In this document: in pieces, positions 26,962 through 39,431 of the stretch
Numbering within the stretch: the first letter of the stretch is position 1
Layout of the letters: every line of letters begins with the position of its first letter
Source of the DNA: Polyodon spathula
Lineage: Eukaryota > Chordata > Actinopteri > Acipenseriformes > Polyodontidae
Reading direction: 5' to 3'
NCBI RefSeq assembly: GCF_017654505.1
Contig: NC_054538.1
Span: 27,181,674 to 27,245,673 of the forward strand
DNA length: 64,000 bases
Notes under the pieces: generated by a model
The model's input: only the letters and a program-made list of their open reading frames with translations
Databases searched by the model: none
What the model was told of the DNA's origin: nothing
Program-made: the position numbers and the translations under genes

Positions 26962-27795
26962 TGTAACAGGGAGAGATCTGTGCTGACTCTGCTGGCGTGT
27001 TCACGGGCTGCAGGAAGAGGGCGGCAGTCGCCCAACAACCGCCTGTGAGTCATGGCAGTGACACGGGGGAGGTGGGAAGGTGTGTGTGAGTAATTCACTG
27101 ATTAGGAGACAGACAGGTGTACTTGAAAACATCACACAGGTGCCCAGTTTTATTTTTAGACAGTTCTTACTTTTTCCGGCAGAGGGCACTGTTGACCGTG
27201 GGCTGCCTATCAACGATGATAGACAGCACCACGGAAATACCACAGTCGGTACGTGAACAGGAAGGGCACTCGCAGGTGCTCAAAGAAATAATAATGAAAA
27301 TAGAAGGCGAAAAGAACAAGGGAAAATAAAACAGTAATAAAACTACAAATAAAAGGTGCTGCACTCGGCAGCGTTATCCCGGTCGCCGCTACCCGCACGA
27401 CCCGGATCACCGTCCTACTCTATCGGCTATCTAGCCTGCTCTTTCACAATACGCCGGGGTCTGCCCAAGGGTTCCCCGCTCTCTCTCTCTCTCTCTGTCT
27501 CGCTGTGGTTCTTTATTTTTCTTCCCGTTGATTCCCGGTCCTGAATCAAAGCGTCCGCACCCTTAGCGCGTCTAAGTGGGCAGACCTGAGGAAACAACAG
27601 AGCGTTATTTTATAGGACCGACAATCACCCAAGACCCGCCTCCCGGCCATTCAGAGAGGGGGAAAGTCCACACACACACCTTCTCCCTCCCCGTGTCACT
27701 GCCATGACTCACAGGCGGTTGTTGGGCGACTGCCGCCCTCTTCCTGCAGCCCGTGAACACGCCAGCAGAGTCAGCACAGATCTCTCCCTGTTACA
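26962..27795. mobile_element. 834 bp foldback element with long perfect terminal inverted repeats
   Basis: The first 107 bases (26962-27068) are identical to the reverse complement of the last 107 (27689-27795), and similarity extends some 15-20 bases further. The ends read TGTAACAGGG...CCCTGTTACA. Both flanks carry CAGCT (26957-26961 and 27796-27800), a perfect 5 bp target-site duplication. The interior is CpG-rich, with a CT repeat and T-rich parts, but no coding sequence is recognised. TG...CA ends with a 5 bp TSD suggest integrase-type insertion, either LTR-derived or a Ginger-like non-autonomous element; the superfamily is uncertain. Confidence 0.85.
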
Positions 27796-28510
27796 CAGCT
27801 GTACAACATTTTTCGACAAGAAATGTTTGTCTCAACATAAGAGGAAAAATTACCAACAATATGGTGATCTGATGAGAAACTGATGTGTTAGAAACATAAC
27901 TTTGAAACCTTTTCAACAATATCCAGGCAATACACAGGAGACAGTGACGGTAAGTACCAACCAAATGTTCTCCTGTGCTTTAATTAAAGTAACTTCAAAT
28001 TGCATTTTCCTTTTTTGGTTCTTACTGCAATTACTCAAAAACTGTGTTTTGTTTGGCTTTTTTTATATAATCTGTGCTAAGGTGCTTTCGTCTAGTTGGA
28101 AGCCGTTCATTTCTAGACATATGTAATGTAGCCTAGATCTGCCAAATTGTTCTTGTATTGTCAAGCTCCAGCACCATTCAGCCCAAAAATTAACAGCAAT
28201 ACAATATTTAACTTAATCCAAAGTAGTTTATCACAAGATGGTGCTGGCACTTCCTTCTGTAAAGATATTGATGGCTGATCTGTCTGTGACAGGCAACAAG
28301 AACTGAAGAGATGTTCTAGGACTGCTAGCAAAGCAAGTGAACTTATTGCAATTGTGGTTGGGGAAAATGGGCTTAACCAGAATTAATGTAAATGTATAGA
28401 CTGAAAATAATTAGGTGGTTAATGTTGTTATGAAAAGAATGTCTTAGGTCAGTAAGGTTCCGTTCATCACAGTTATAATATGCCATGCACAGGCATCTCC
28501 TCCTTTGCAG

Positions 28511-28782
28511 GTTTAGTCCGCTCTCTTCCGCATGCCTCCACATGGCTCCTGGTGGAATGACTCCATGTTATCTTCCAGGCCATCTGGAGCCCCGAAGCAC
28601 TTCCAAGTAGTGTGAGGTTCTCTGACAAGTGTAGATGGCGAAGAGGGGTTCCCTGGGGAGCTGAAAGTATGGGTGACCTACATACTGGGAAAAAGTGTTG
28701 TCAGTTTATTACAGGACACAGGCCCACCAAGTCAACTCCCATAAATCTCACCAACCATTCCTACTTCAATCTCTTTGGCCAT
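28511..28782 (+). pseudogene. galm: galm exon remnant B (EEGFPGELKVWVTY .. NLTNHSYFNL)
   Basis: A TTTGCAG acceptor precedes this block. Homologous pieces occur in changing frames: a damaged LHGG-like start; IWSPEALPSSVRFSDK; then, one base shifted, GEEGFPGELKVWVTY; then, shifted again, TPINLTNHSYFNLFGH. At least two frameshifts are therefore present. The NHSYF motif keeps the second catalytic His. A weak donor (GTTAAG) follows at 28783. Confidence 0.9.
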
Positions 28783-29470
28783 GTTAAGAGCTTTTTATTT
28801 ATTTATTTACTTAGATTAGAGAAGTATGAGTTACTGATTTTGTGGAAGGCTTACAGAACTTGATTCTCAATCTCCTGAAAAAAAAGTATTTTTTTCACAA
28901 CAGAAGGAAATACAGTATAAGACATTTGTTTTTCTGTATTTTATTAATTATTTATAATATAACTGGCTGCACAAGGCATACTGCTTCTTCTATGCTTTTA
29001 CTTTATCAATATTATACACAGTAAAATTAATTTTACAGTGAACCACCTTACAAGGTCCAGGTCTGATATGACACCATGCAAGCTTATGTTTATTTCATAT
29101 AATATTTTCTGTACTCTCTTATCTCAATTACATTAAAGCCCTGCACAGAGGTACATGAATGAAGATTGATCCATTTTTTTTATTCCATCTAGCCAAACAA
29201 CACGTCTTCTCAAATTGTATTTAGTGTCTGTGAACCAGATAAAACGCTGCACACAATCAGTTTTAAAGCACCTCTGGGGAAAAGGTTTATGATTATCACT
29301 GAAATGGCAGAAGGAAGGGGATACTGGGTTTGCAAGGTCTTGTGTGCTAATATCTGTAGAGATCAAAGCCCAAGAAATTGAAGAAATATTTTAAACCAGA
29401 ACTCAGTTTTATTCTCTGTCTTTTTTTTTTTTTTTTTTCAATAACCAGGGGAAAATTCATTTTTATTTAG

Positions 29471-29540
29471 TCAAGATATTTGTTTTCCATTATGGTGGAG
29501 GCCTACCTGCCTGTGGATGACACTTATGATTCTTACATGA
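29471..29540 (+). pseudogene. galm: galm exon remnant C (EAYLPVDDT)
   Basis: Following an AG at 29469-29470 the plus strand encodes IMVEAYLPVDDTYDS, matching the VTIEADTYLPVDETLIPT segment but lacking one or two residues before Tyr. The expected LIPTG and a donor are not evident. Confidence 0.75.
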
Positions 29541-29739
29541 TGATGACTACATACAATGACTACATACAATATATGTCACTTTCAATAGGCTTTATTATAC
29601 ACTTCAGCTTCCACTTTGACACTATTATTTTTCATTTATCTGGACAAAATGCATTGACAGGGTAAATATGCATCAACTAGATAAGGTAACTGGGTATTCA
29701 TTTTTACTTCATTAAAAAAAAAAAAATGGACATGCATAT

Positions 29740-30208
29740 CGTGGTAAAGTGCTGTGCGGTCAAGGCTGGCCAGCAGCAGAAATAGTGCACTCAAAAACAC
29801 TGAAACCAAACAAACAGTTTGAACAAAATACTACACCCAGAAGCTCTTCAAAATAAACAAAATCGCACATCAAAGCTCCCGTTATCACACAGTATTATTC
29901 ACCTTACTATTTAACGCTCTCCACTCTCTGCCATAATCCACACTGAGCACAAAGGAGAGCTTATATACACCTGGCACTTGGTAACAATCAATTACCACCC
30001 ACTTAAACTCAGATGTTTCCCTTTGTAGACTGAATGCCTTTTAGCCCTAGAGGCTTCTGGGAAATGTAGTTTTTCTAACACCATTTCCACCTGACCAAAG
30101 ACCTTTAGTGAACAGACTGTTGTTACTGTACAACCCTTTTTACATAATATCATAATACTGCTTTAAACAAACTTAGACTTAAGTACTCCCTTCTGTGGAT
30201 ACACCACA
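29740..30208 (-). mobile_element. solo-LTR-like element, 469 bp
   Basis: On the minus strand it starts TGTGGTGTATCCACAG and ends TTTACCACG, with ATAT on both sides (29736-29739 and 30209-30212). The short inverted termini and 4 bp flanking repeat suit a solo LTR with one decayed end. There is no coding sequence. Confidence 0.5.
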
Positions 30209-31150
30209 ATATATAGATGTACATCACCACTATATTCAAGAAAAGCCTTGCATGTAGATGATGAAAATACACATGTGTTAGCATTTAAGTGAACCAATCA
30301 CAGGTGAACTGAACTATAGTATACTAAAAAAAAAGGACTATGGTTTGAGGGTTATCTTTCAGTCTTTGATGTAGTGTTAGCATGAAAGGAAACTGGGTAT
30401 GTTATTGCAGAAGTGTAAATGGAACATTTCCTGGTTCACTTAAGGTATATTTCTTTACGATAACTATTGTTCTGAACAAAATTCAATACATTTTATTGCT
30501 ACATTAACGCTTAACACTGTAAACCAGTATACAAATCTAGGACATATCACCACACTCAATCTGCTCTAGTATAGCAAATATAACTACCCTCAAAACAGCA
30601 GACCAGTAAAAATACCAATAAGTTATTATTTAGAAAGTAAAAGACACCAACTCTTTAAATTATTATCCTTGGATAGTCTTTATGTACAGTTAATTATTTG
30701 TTGCATAACTGGCTGCACAATATACATTGAATAAGAAACAAACAAGAATGCTTCAGATGGCGATTGGGTTGACGTCCAGAGCCGAAAGTCTTGCTTAAAG
30801 ACAAACCATCTTTTTGTGGTGGCCCCTGTCCATTGTCACAATTTAAGCAGCAGTAGAAGCTGCAGTATAACGCAAGAAAGATCCCCACAGATCCCCACTA
30901 CAAGAGTGTCCTATAATCCTGTTATATTGAATTCCTTGATAGCTGTTTTCCACTTTACTCCATTTTCTTGTCTTCTGGCAAGGTGAGTGCTGTGCCTCAG
31001 ATCATTTGTGTAGAATATTTTGTGTAGAACAATTTTATTGGGTAATAATTTAAAATATGTAATTATTAATTGTACTCTTTAACCCTCTCTTCCCTTTTCT
31101 TATAATCGAGTAGTTCATTCCTATTGAGTTTGTCAACTTTTCACAATTCT
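30209..31150. other. galm intron, nothing recognised
   Basis: AT-rich sequence without a supported exon or bounded element. Confidence 0.4.
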
Positions 31151-33225
31151 CTTTCAATAATTAGTTCTTCATATCTTCCTCTTTTGCTAAGATGTATTTG
31201 TAATTCATTTGTTTTTTGTTGTCATTTTCATCAGAACAGATTATTTTTATCCTTATCCCCAGTTCTTTATGAATTGCTCTTTTAGTATACATAGGATGTG
31301 CAGGTGACATACACAGGTACTGATGCATATTAGTAGGTTTCGAGTAAAGATATTTTTTAAAAGATCCTTGAGCATGTTTAACCAAGGTGTCTAAGAATTC
31401 AATTTCAGATTTTGTCCACCTTAAATCCACCAAAATATTAGGGTGGACATAATTTGCGAATTTATGAAACTGTACAAGATATTCTTCTCCATGTATCCAT
31501 ATTCCAAACATGTCATCCACATATCTTATGTATTCTAATGGTTTCTTGTCTAGTTTACTCAATAACATTTCCTCTCATTTGTCCATATGTGGGGTACTAA
31601 TTGTGTTGGGGACTGCCTATAGCACGTTATGGGGGATTGACAGGTGAGGGTCCTATGGGCATTTTTTGCAGGTTTAATTTGGGGTTATATTAGGAAGTTG
31701 ACTCGTAAGAGAATGATTATAAAGGGGTGCTCGGGGTTAGCCTCAGCCTTAGCCTTGGCAAGCTTTCCGGCACACTGTTACAGTGGGCTGGTATAGTGTA
31801 AACATTTAATGGCAATAAATATTTAGTTGTACCTGAGCAATGTGGTCCAGGTGTCTCTGGGGGGGTCAGCCGATGGGGTGTCAGAAGTGGACTCAGGTAC
31901 CTCAGAATGCACTTGGAAGCCTGTAGCCTGGTGAACAAGTCCGATGGCAGACTTGAGGCTGGCAGGGGAGTATGTAGTGTGCACAGGGTTAGGGGTCAGG
32001 GCTGGTAGGTGAAGCAATCCAATATGAAGACATAAGCCTGATACTAGCTCCTGCAAGGGAGCATACTCTTTTGTACAGCGGTATCAGCACTATGCTTCAG
32101 AGTGGGAGGTCCCGGCTTCGCCTCCCATCTCCGCTTGTGAGAAGCCCCTGCCTGCAGGAACAACATTTCACCACAATGCCTCATCTTGAGCCTATTGCTG
32201 TGCCTTCATTCTGTCTGTAACGTCTGTGTAAATTAACTATTTTCTAAAACTTGATCATATTTAATATTTCTTTTGTCGGTATCATGCGCTTGTCTACTTT
32301 ATTTTCCAGTGCCTCTACATGCTTCTAAAGTTTCTCGCCTGACAGTACTGGGGTACAGGGATTTTACATCCATGCAAAATATAATGGTATTCTCTGGAAG
32401 TTTAATCTTTATATTATTCATCCTTTTTAGAAAATGTTTTCTATCTTTAATATAGCTGGGCAAGCTTTCAACATGTGGCTGCAACTGCCTTTTAGCTGTT
32501 TGCGCAATAAGAAATGTTTGGTTATCATTTGCATTGGGTGTTTTTCTTTGTGCAAATTTTAGGTTACCTCTAACCAAACCTGTTCTTGTATTTTGCGGAA
32601 GCATGACAGTTTTTAATTCTTTCGATACAAATTCCTTCTTTTATTATGTCGTTGTTATTAGTGGTTTTTACTTCTTCATATGTATTTATATTTTGCAATT
32701 CCAATCATATTTTGTTCATTACTACCACCCCAGAACCTTAATCTGCTGGTCTTGATAATGATACTATCATCCTATATTAATTCATTTAGCACTTCTTCAT
32801 TCTTAGTTAAAACTAGTTTACCTTCACTTCTTAGGCCTGTTACTATTTCATTTCTAACGACTTCAATATACATGTCTAACCATGTTTTTTTCTTCCCTCT
32901 GGAGGAGTCCGGTGTAGCTTTCTTTTCATTTTTATTCCATGTTCACGCACATATTCCAGTTCTGTGTGTGTTTCATTATAAAAGTATTCTGCTAGCCTCA
33001 TTAGTCTTTCCCATTCTTTTAATTCTGTTGTTAACTTACCCTTATTGATGTATTTTCTTGCCGTAACAAACTTCAGCCCCTTGCATATCAATGCTTGCTG
33101 TGAAGCTGTAAATGTTTTAGTCAGATAAATTAAATACTGTGTCCACTTCATGACCCTTAGTGATCTTCTCTTTGTTTTATCTTTGATATTCTTGCTGTTG
33201 TGCACCAATTGTTAGTTGCTTCTTC
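31150..33225 (-). mobile_element. Penelope-like retroelement remnant
   Basis: Minus-strand segments read in order as a Penelope-like reverse transcriptase. The N-terminal part (33208-32876) has TASQQALICKGLKFVTARKY. The finger/palm part (32604-32299) has LPSYIKDRKHFLKRMNNIKI and IIFCMDVKSLYPS (motif A). The palm/thumb part (31568-31161) has YIRYVDDMFGIW (the YVDD catalytic box), FLDTLVK and LYSKPTNMHQYLC. A GIY-YIG endonuclease was not found. The ORF is broken by frameshifts and by a non-homologous insertion at about 31590-32215. Confidence 0.85.
31590..32215. mobile_element. insertion inside the Penelope-like element, tRNA-like segment at its end
   Basis: The reverse transcriptase coding is interrupted between IPTKEILNMIKF (about 32240) and EEMLLSKL (about 31575). 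The intervening 0.6 kb does not code for Penelope sequence. It has AATAAATATT near 31813. At about 32065-32150 it has a tRNA-like stretch with a B-box-like GGCTTCGCCTCCCA. LTR or SINE origin cannot be decided; no target duplication was identified. Confidence 0.4.
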
Positions 33226-33708
33226 GTTATTAATATTAATTGATGCTTTCTTAAATCCCAATTCCATATTATTTTCTTTGTGTGTGTATGTACCGCGTCT
33301 CAAATAATCGCCTGTCTACCATAAGCGCCGCATCTGCTGGCAAATATTGTAAATAAACGCGGGGTCTTAAACGCTGGGTCTCTGTCATTGCCATTGAAGC
33401 TGAGGAAGATGAGGAGGAGCTTGAGCGTAATGAACTGCTAGTAAGTGACAGCCATGACAGTGACTCTCAAGATTAATAAATAATAATAGAAAACGTAATT
33501 TAAGGTAGGCCTACATGTAATGCATATTTGTTTAATGCAATTATTACGTTGAAAGAATGCTGAAATTAGGCCAGATCAAACCTCTTGGTGTATTTTAACG
33601 TGTCTGGTTGTATTAGCAATGCACGAGTTTGAGATTACACAAAAAATTATTTTTGATAGTGGTACTTATTGCTTTTATTGTGCATTTTTAAAAACATTGT
33701 AGACGTTT

Positions 33709-33710
<2 letters not shown>

Positions 33711-33770
<60 letters not shown>
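33711..33770. repeat. (ATT)n microsatellite
   Basis: Trinucleotide run of about 60 bp. Confidence 0.95.
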
Positions 33771-33773
<3 letters not shown>

Positions 33774-33779
33774 AATGGT

Positions 33780-35480
33780 AGACCTAATTCCGTGTTTAAA
33801 TACAAATTCGTATTTCTGCTTGTTCATTTCCCAAAGTTTTGCAAACCGTGTTAGCTAGTACATATAAAAGGACTGTGATAAAACTTTACCACTTCACTTC
33901 AGGGTGTACTTTACAATGTCATTTTGTTATAAAACAACACTGTTACTTAGTTCCCACTGACACACAACCTTTTAACAAAGTTGCTGGAATGTTTAAATTG
34001 AGTTATGATGTTGCTACAAGGTTGTGTGTTAGCGGCTTCTCAATGACTGCATGAAGTATGAGAAGCTAACGATCTCATGATATAGAAGATATCCCACGAA
34101 CCTTAGGTTTAGGGTTAGGTTAATGAGATGAAATATGTTATCGGGCTGTAGCATATAATGATGACGTCTATTACGAGTTGCACACGCAGCACTATGCTGT
34201 GTAAACTACGCTGTGGGAGCCTTCGTTCTGCAGCAATACCCCTCTCGCCGTACCGGTTCCTGTGGCCCTTCCTATTGAATACTATAGGGTCTTTCCAGCT
34301 TAAACGGACCAAGGGGTGAGTGTTAAAATGAGTGCCTCGTCTGTCAGAGGCACAGGTGCATGATTTGGAGGTTCGTTTCATATGTAATTCCTCAACGTTG
34401 CAGTGCCTCACATTCATATTCTATTTTACATTAAAATATGATTTATTGATTTCTGTCTTGCAACATTACTCCATATAGTTATATCAGGTGACAATGTCAC
34501 TCGTCTAAAAGTAATGGCAACATTTTGTCTAGTTTTCTAGTTCAGTTTGGGCAGGGGCGAAGCCAGGCATATACGCAGTGTACACAATTGTGTACAAAAC
34601 TTTCGTGCAACATTTTTGGATGTTTTCCCATTAGACTGTTTATTTTGTATGCCGATTTTTCACTTCAACCTAACCCATAAAATGCCTACATATTTGCCAG
34701 GTGACTATGAAAGATTCCCTTTGCTTTAAACAAAAAATGTGCAACCACGCTTGAAAGTGTGTATGCAGAGACAGGCGAGATTGCGTTGGCGCCAAGGCGG
34801 TACTGCACGGAGTACTCTGCTTATTCTGTCACCCTTGTGCAGTAGTGCAAGACTCAGCATGCTGGCAAGTTAAAATAAAAATTAAGAGCACAACCCAAAT
34901 ATACAAATGACGTTGCAGTACTGTTTACTAATGCTTAGTGCACCCGCTAAACAGATCAAAATAACATGTGGTGGTAATTTCAACTGTTATAAGGTGAATT
35001 GATCAACAGTAAATAATACATATTGGCATATCTATTGTTAAATATTTAGGTTGATTATTCTATAGATTTTTTTTTACACTTTACTGTAGGCGATTCAGGA
35101 GCAGGGAGGAGGAGGCTGTGGAGCGCAGTTCCCTCATGCCCTTCCCTCCGTCTCTTCATCCACTGAGACAGCGTTATCATCTGTAGCAGAAGGGAAACAG
35201 GCTCACACATCTTCAGAACCAAGAACTATACTTTTCAGAAAGCTTTTTCGCAGGCATAATACCAGTGAAGCCTTTATTGAAAATGAAACAGTTATACTGG
35301 TCACAATCCACATTACCAATGTATCACACGTTTATAGTGACGCTTCCCTTGAGCAGGCAATCCAATTTTCAGATCCAGAAGAGGGATCATTAGGCTAGGA
35401 AGCTTAGGAAGACGGTGTAGATGAGGTGGGCAGGGGAGCGGAGAGGGAGAGAGGTAGATGTAGTCCAGAGGCAAGGAGGC
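33780..35480. other. galm intron, possible isolated hAT end
   Basis: No exon is supported. At 34553 CAGGGGCGAAGCCAGGCAT resembles a hAT terminus, but no matching right end was found. Confidence 0.35.
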
Positions 35481-35488
35481 GGTGGAGG

Positions 35489-35784
35489 CAGTGGTGTAGT
35501 GCAATATTTAGTGAGGGGTCGCTGTTAACTACCCCCCCGCCTCTCAACTCTACCACGCCGCCTGCAGTCTCCTGCACTCAATAGAACCGCAGTTTATCAC
35601 TAGTAGTTACGGTATTTGAAAGGGCTAACAAGTGTACCAGCTGATTACAAATTCAAACAATCAGGTATTGAGATATTATTGTAAAGCAACTAGACTTACA
35701 GCTATTTATATGAAATATAAATAAATATTGTATATATTTTCACAACCAGTTTCATACATGAATACACACATGATTAAAACACCG

Positions 35785-35819
<35 letters not shown>

Positions 35820-36446
35820 GTTATTATTATTATTATTATTAATAATAATAATAATCCTAACCATAACACTCCCCCTTCTCATAAATTGAATGGTTTGGTC
35901 TAGAATCAGCTCGTCTTACTGTCCTATTGCAGCTGCTTAAGATCGAGTGAGACTGAGATTTTGAAACAGAAGTTCATCAGTTTGCAAAAAAAGATTTGCG
36001 TAGGCCACAGGTACCCTTTATTGTGTTTGTTGCGATTGAGTTTTATCTTGTAAATAAATGTTTAGCTTACTTTATTACTTGATTTCTCATATACGGGTCT
36101 AAAAATAAGAACTGAAGAATTATTAAATCTAATTGTAAAACACTGACACCTCAGCACAGCATTGATACAGGTTTCCTTCACCTCTCTTACACATTATTCA
36201 CATCTGTTGTTCCAGACCAGGCATGCTATATTCAAACTTTTTTATTTATCTCTCAAAGTTTCTTACGGTTATTGTATTCTTTGCTTATTTGTGTGCGTTA
36301 TACACGTGTATAGCTCCATATATTAATAGGAGCAAAACATTCAAATATTCTACACGTGAAGTATGGAAGCAGTGCTCTCTTTGCCCAAGAGAAGTGGGGG
36401 GAGGAGGGGCGCCACTCCCCCCGACCCCCCCAGCACTACACCCCTG
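35489..36446. mobile_element. hAT-type non-autonomous element, 958 bp, perfect 8 bp TSD
   Basis: The left end CAGTGGTGTAGTGC and the reverse complement of the right end CAGGGGTGTAGTGC form 14 bp inverted termini with one mismatch. GGTGGAGG occurs on both sides (35481-35488 and 36447-36454), an exact 8 bp target-site duplication as made by hAT transposases. The interior includes an ATT microsatellite (about 35788-35858) and no recognisable transposase. Confidence 0.88.
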
Positions 36447-37037
36447 GGTGGAGGATAATCCAAGATGAATGGGGCAGTGCTGTATGTCAGCGAGCTCGTC
36501 CTGCTTTCAAGAGGCAAATGCTAGAATTATCTGAAAAAGAGAACATTTAAAGCAACAGTTACACAACGAGAAGATGCAACTGATAAAATGAAAGCAGGAA
36601 GCTTGCAAATCAAAGCATGCAAGACATAACCGTAGTCGTCTAACATCTTTGCACCTATTGAATTATGGGAACAATGAGGCACGCTTATAATATAAAGGAG
36701 ACTATCCAATCCAGTAGGCTAAAGACAATATCCACCTCCTTGGTTTCAGTTTAGCAACCTTGGAGTGACTCATAAAAGCATATCATTATCGGGTTTTATT
36801 TAATTATATGTCATGCCTTATTAATAATTGAAAGAGCTGCTAAATGTTAGAAAAATATTCTGTATTCTATATTTGATATCGGTTTTATTAATGGTTTCAT
36901 TTCAGAAAACGTGGCAACTCTTCTATTTAGCCTAAAGAGTTTGATTAAATTAAATCAAAAAGAGTTTAATTTAGTGCCGCATATCAGGAACATATAGGTG
37001 GCAGCAGTCATCATATGGTGTTCGTTGCAATTGGGAA

Positions 37038-37040
<3 letters not shown>

Positions 37041-37090
<50 letters not shown>
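37041..37090. repeat. (ATT)n microsatellite
   Basis: Trinucleotide run of about 50 bp. Confidence 0.95.
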
Positions 37091-37091
<1 letters not shown>

Positions 37092-37284
37092 CTTTAAATT
37101 TGGAATTACCAGTTATTTTTCAGATTTTTACCTCAATTTCAAATACCTGGTCACTGACACTGGAACAATTTTTAAAGTAGGGATGCTAAAAGCCATTGAA
37201 CAAAACTGTAACCCTTGTATATGATGGAAGCCATGCAAAGCCAGGGGGTCCTTCCACACCCCCAGCACCGCTAGTTCCAGCACC

Positions 37285-37620
37285 CTTGTATCCGGTTATC
37301 TTTATTTCAACCCGGCCCACCGCTGCCCATTCTAACTCGGGAGAGATGAAGATGGACACACGCGTTCTCTGAAAGGTGCAATGTCAGCCCTCCACTTCTT
37401 TTCACTCTGCAGGCCTGCCATACAGCCACCTCAGAGCTTCAACGTCGGAGGACCACGTAGCTCTGGGCAACTAACAGGCAGGCCCACAGGCGCTAGACCA
37501 GTCCACAGGCGTTGCTGGTGTGCTGTGAGTCGAGGACACCCTGGCCGAACTAATACCTCACCCATACGGGCGGCGCTCGGCCAATTGTGAGCTGCCACCT
37601 GGGAACTTCCGCCCAGCAAT
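37285..37620 (-). mobile_element. tRNA-derived SINE, copy 1 (head truncated)
   Basis: It shares with the copies at 47.3 and 49.3 kb the ordered blocks CTCGGGAGAG, CACTCTGCAGGC, AGTCGAGGACACCCTGGCCG, GGCGCTCGGCCAATTGTG and CTGGGAACT. The tRNA-like head, best seen in the 49.3 kb copy, is missing, consistent with 5' truncation. Confidence 0.7.
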
Positions 37621-38491
37621 TGGGAACTTGTAAACTTGGCTGCGTTTCTGGAATGAGAATCCGCCCATAACCAATACGTCATCAGCAAGCGCATAAAAGC
37701 TCTGTGCACTGTTCATTCTTGTCGCTTCTTTTTGTTTCGGCTGCTCATTAAAGCACTGGGAGGTCGAGACGGGAGTTGACCGCTTAGAGCCTGGAGGAAG
37801 GGCTGTCCTCAGCCAAGATTTCCTGAGGTTTCCCCCTAAAAAAAAAATATATGAGTAGGGGGTTTTTCCTTACCTGAGTGCTGAGCGGTTCGTATGTAGT
37901 AGTTCTGTGGGGTGCGTGGTCGGGTTTCAGAGGCTGGGCTCTCTCCCTCGGTTCAGTCATGCTCTGGGGGACGGACAATGTCTCAGCTGCTGATTTTCAT
38001 TAAATTCAATATTTGGGGGTTAGGTGGCAGAGTGCCACTGTGGAGAGCGTTAAATATTTTTCATTATTCATTTATGGTTTGGCGGCCTCATCATTTCAGG
38101 GAGAGATGGCTACAGCCATTTCTTATCTGTGGTACTGGGATGCATGTATCTGTTCATGTATTTCCAGCCGGCCTCGCGCAGGTAGCCGTCGGGCACCCGC
38201 GGACGGGACCTCCGGCCAAATATATATTTCACTCGGGCCCTGAGCACCCTTCACAGTCATAAATCATCTGCAATTGCAATCGCTGTCATCATCATTCATT
38301 CACTGCCATTCACTTAAGCAGATTCTCCATGCTGAAATTTTTAATACGCACATGGGGACTATCTGGAAGTTCTTGGTGCATTGCAATTGCTGCTAACTTG
38401 CGTACTAGTTTAGTCTAGTCCTGCAGTACTAACCACGGGATCATCCACAGCTTTTTGCTTGTTGCAATTGAACCATTGAGTTTATTATTAT

Positions 38492-38492
<1 letters not shown>

Positions 38493-38522
<30 letters not shown>

Positions 38523-38533
38523 AAGAAGAAGAA
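38493..38533. repeat. (AAG)n microsatellite
   Basis: Uninterrupted GAA/AAG run. Confidence 0.95.
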
Positions 38534-39279
38534 AATTAAATCATTAAACATAAATTTATGTTTAGGCATTTCTTTCTTTCTTTCTTCCTTTCTTTCTACT
38601 CACTACATCAGGCTCTATTTATTGACATTGTGGTTAACCTGCATTTGGATGCTTGTAACCTCTCACTACTCTGTTTGGGCTAAATCCCGCCAGAACTGAA
38701 CAGCTACAAAATTACCATATTACACACAATTGTAGATTCATATTGAATATAAACTAAATGAAAACGCATGGTGCACTGAGGAATAAGCATGTACGCCTGT
38801 GTTAGTCACTTCATAAAAATAATGCTCTTGAGTACCTTGTTTGTTTTTTCTTTATTTCATTTTGTTTTCAAACTAAAAGTGGTTGTTTATGTTATTTCGA
38901 CAACAGCAAGTTAGAGTGTGTTGCGTTACATGAAGTGGCTGAAAACCGGGACTTTTTAAAGATTTTGAGCAAAATTTCGGTATACAGGGACCTTTGATGG
39001 AAAACCTGGACGTCAGGTAACCTTGTATCATGCTACTTTCAAACACTTTCTACTCGTTTTACAACCACCTTCTGGCTCAAATGCTAAAAGGGGGCAATAT
39101 AACACATCATATATGTATGACATTGCCTCATTATGTGCTTAATAGTGTATCTTAAAACATTTGTTCTTATCCCTCTTCAGATGAGTTCTAACTAAATGAT
39201 AAAACAGGAACGCACATGTTTGCAGTTGAGCTGTGCAGCTGTCCATGCAGATGGTTCCATTTGTTTTTTGTTTCTCCAG

Positions 39280-39431
39280 GAGAAGTGAAGCCAGTGCAGG
39301 ATTTGCACTTTGATCTGAGGACGCCAGTACAGATTGGACAACACGTGAAGGAACTGCCAGGGCTTGGGGTTGACCACAACTTCTGCATATCAACACCTAA
39401 GGAAAAACAGAAGCAGCAGCTTTGCGCAAGG
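39280..39431 (+). pseudogene. galm: galm exon remnant D (GEVKPVQ .. GVDHNFC .. LCAR)
   Basis: This is the best-preserved exon. A polypyrimidine-TCTCCAG acceptor precedes an open frame with GEVKPVQDLHFDLRTPVQIG, GLGVDHNFC and QLCAR, matching GALM GEV.PVQ..AFDLR.PV.LG, GFDHNFCL and FCAR. The catalytic Asp in the DHNF motif is kept. The donor is not: AGG is followed by GCCTTA and not by GT, so splicing here should fail unless a poor GC donor is used. Confidence 0.9.

Noticed and set aside
34553..36446. hAT spanning from CAGGGGCGAAGCC at 34553 to the right end at 36446
   Set aside because: The right end pairs better with 35489, where inverted termini and a perfect 8 bp duplication are found.
36998..37224. 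Poly-Leu or poly-Ile open frames
   Set aside because: Translation of the ATT microsatellite in two frames.
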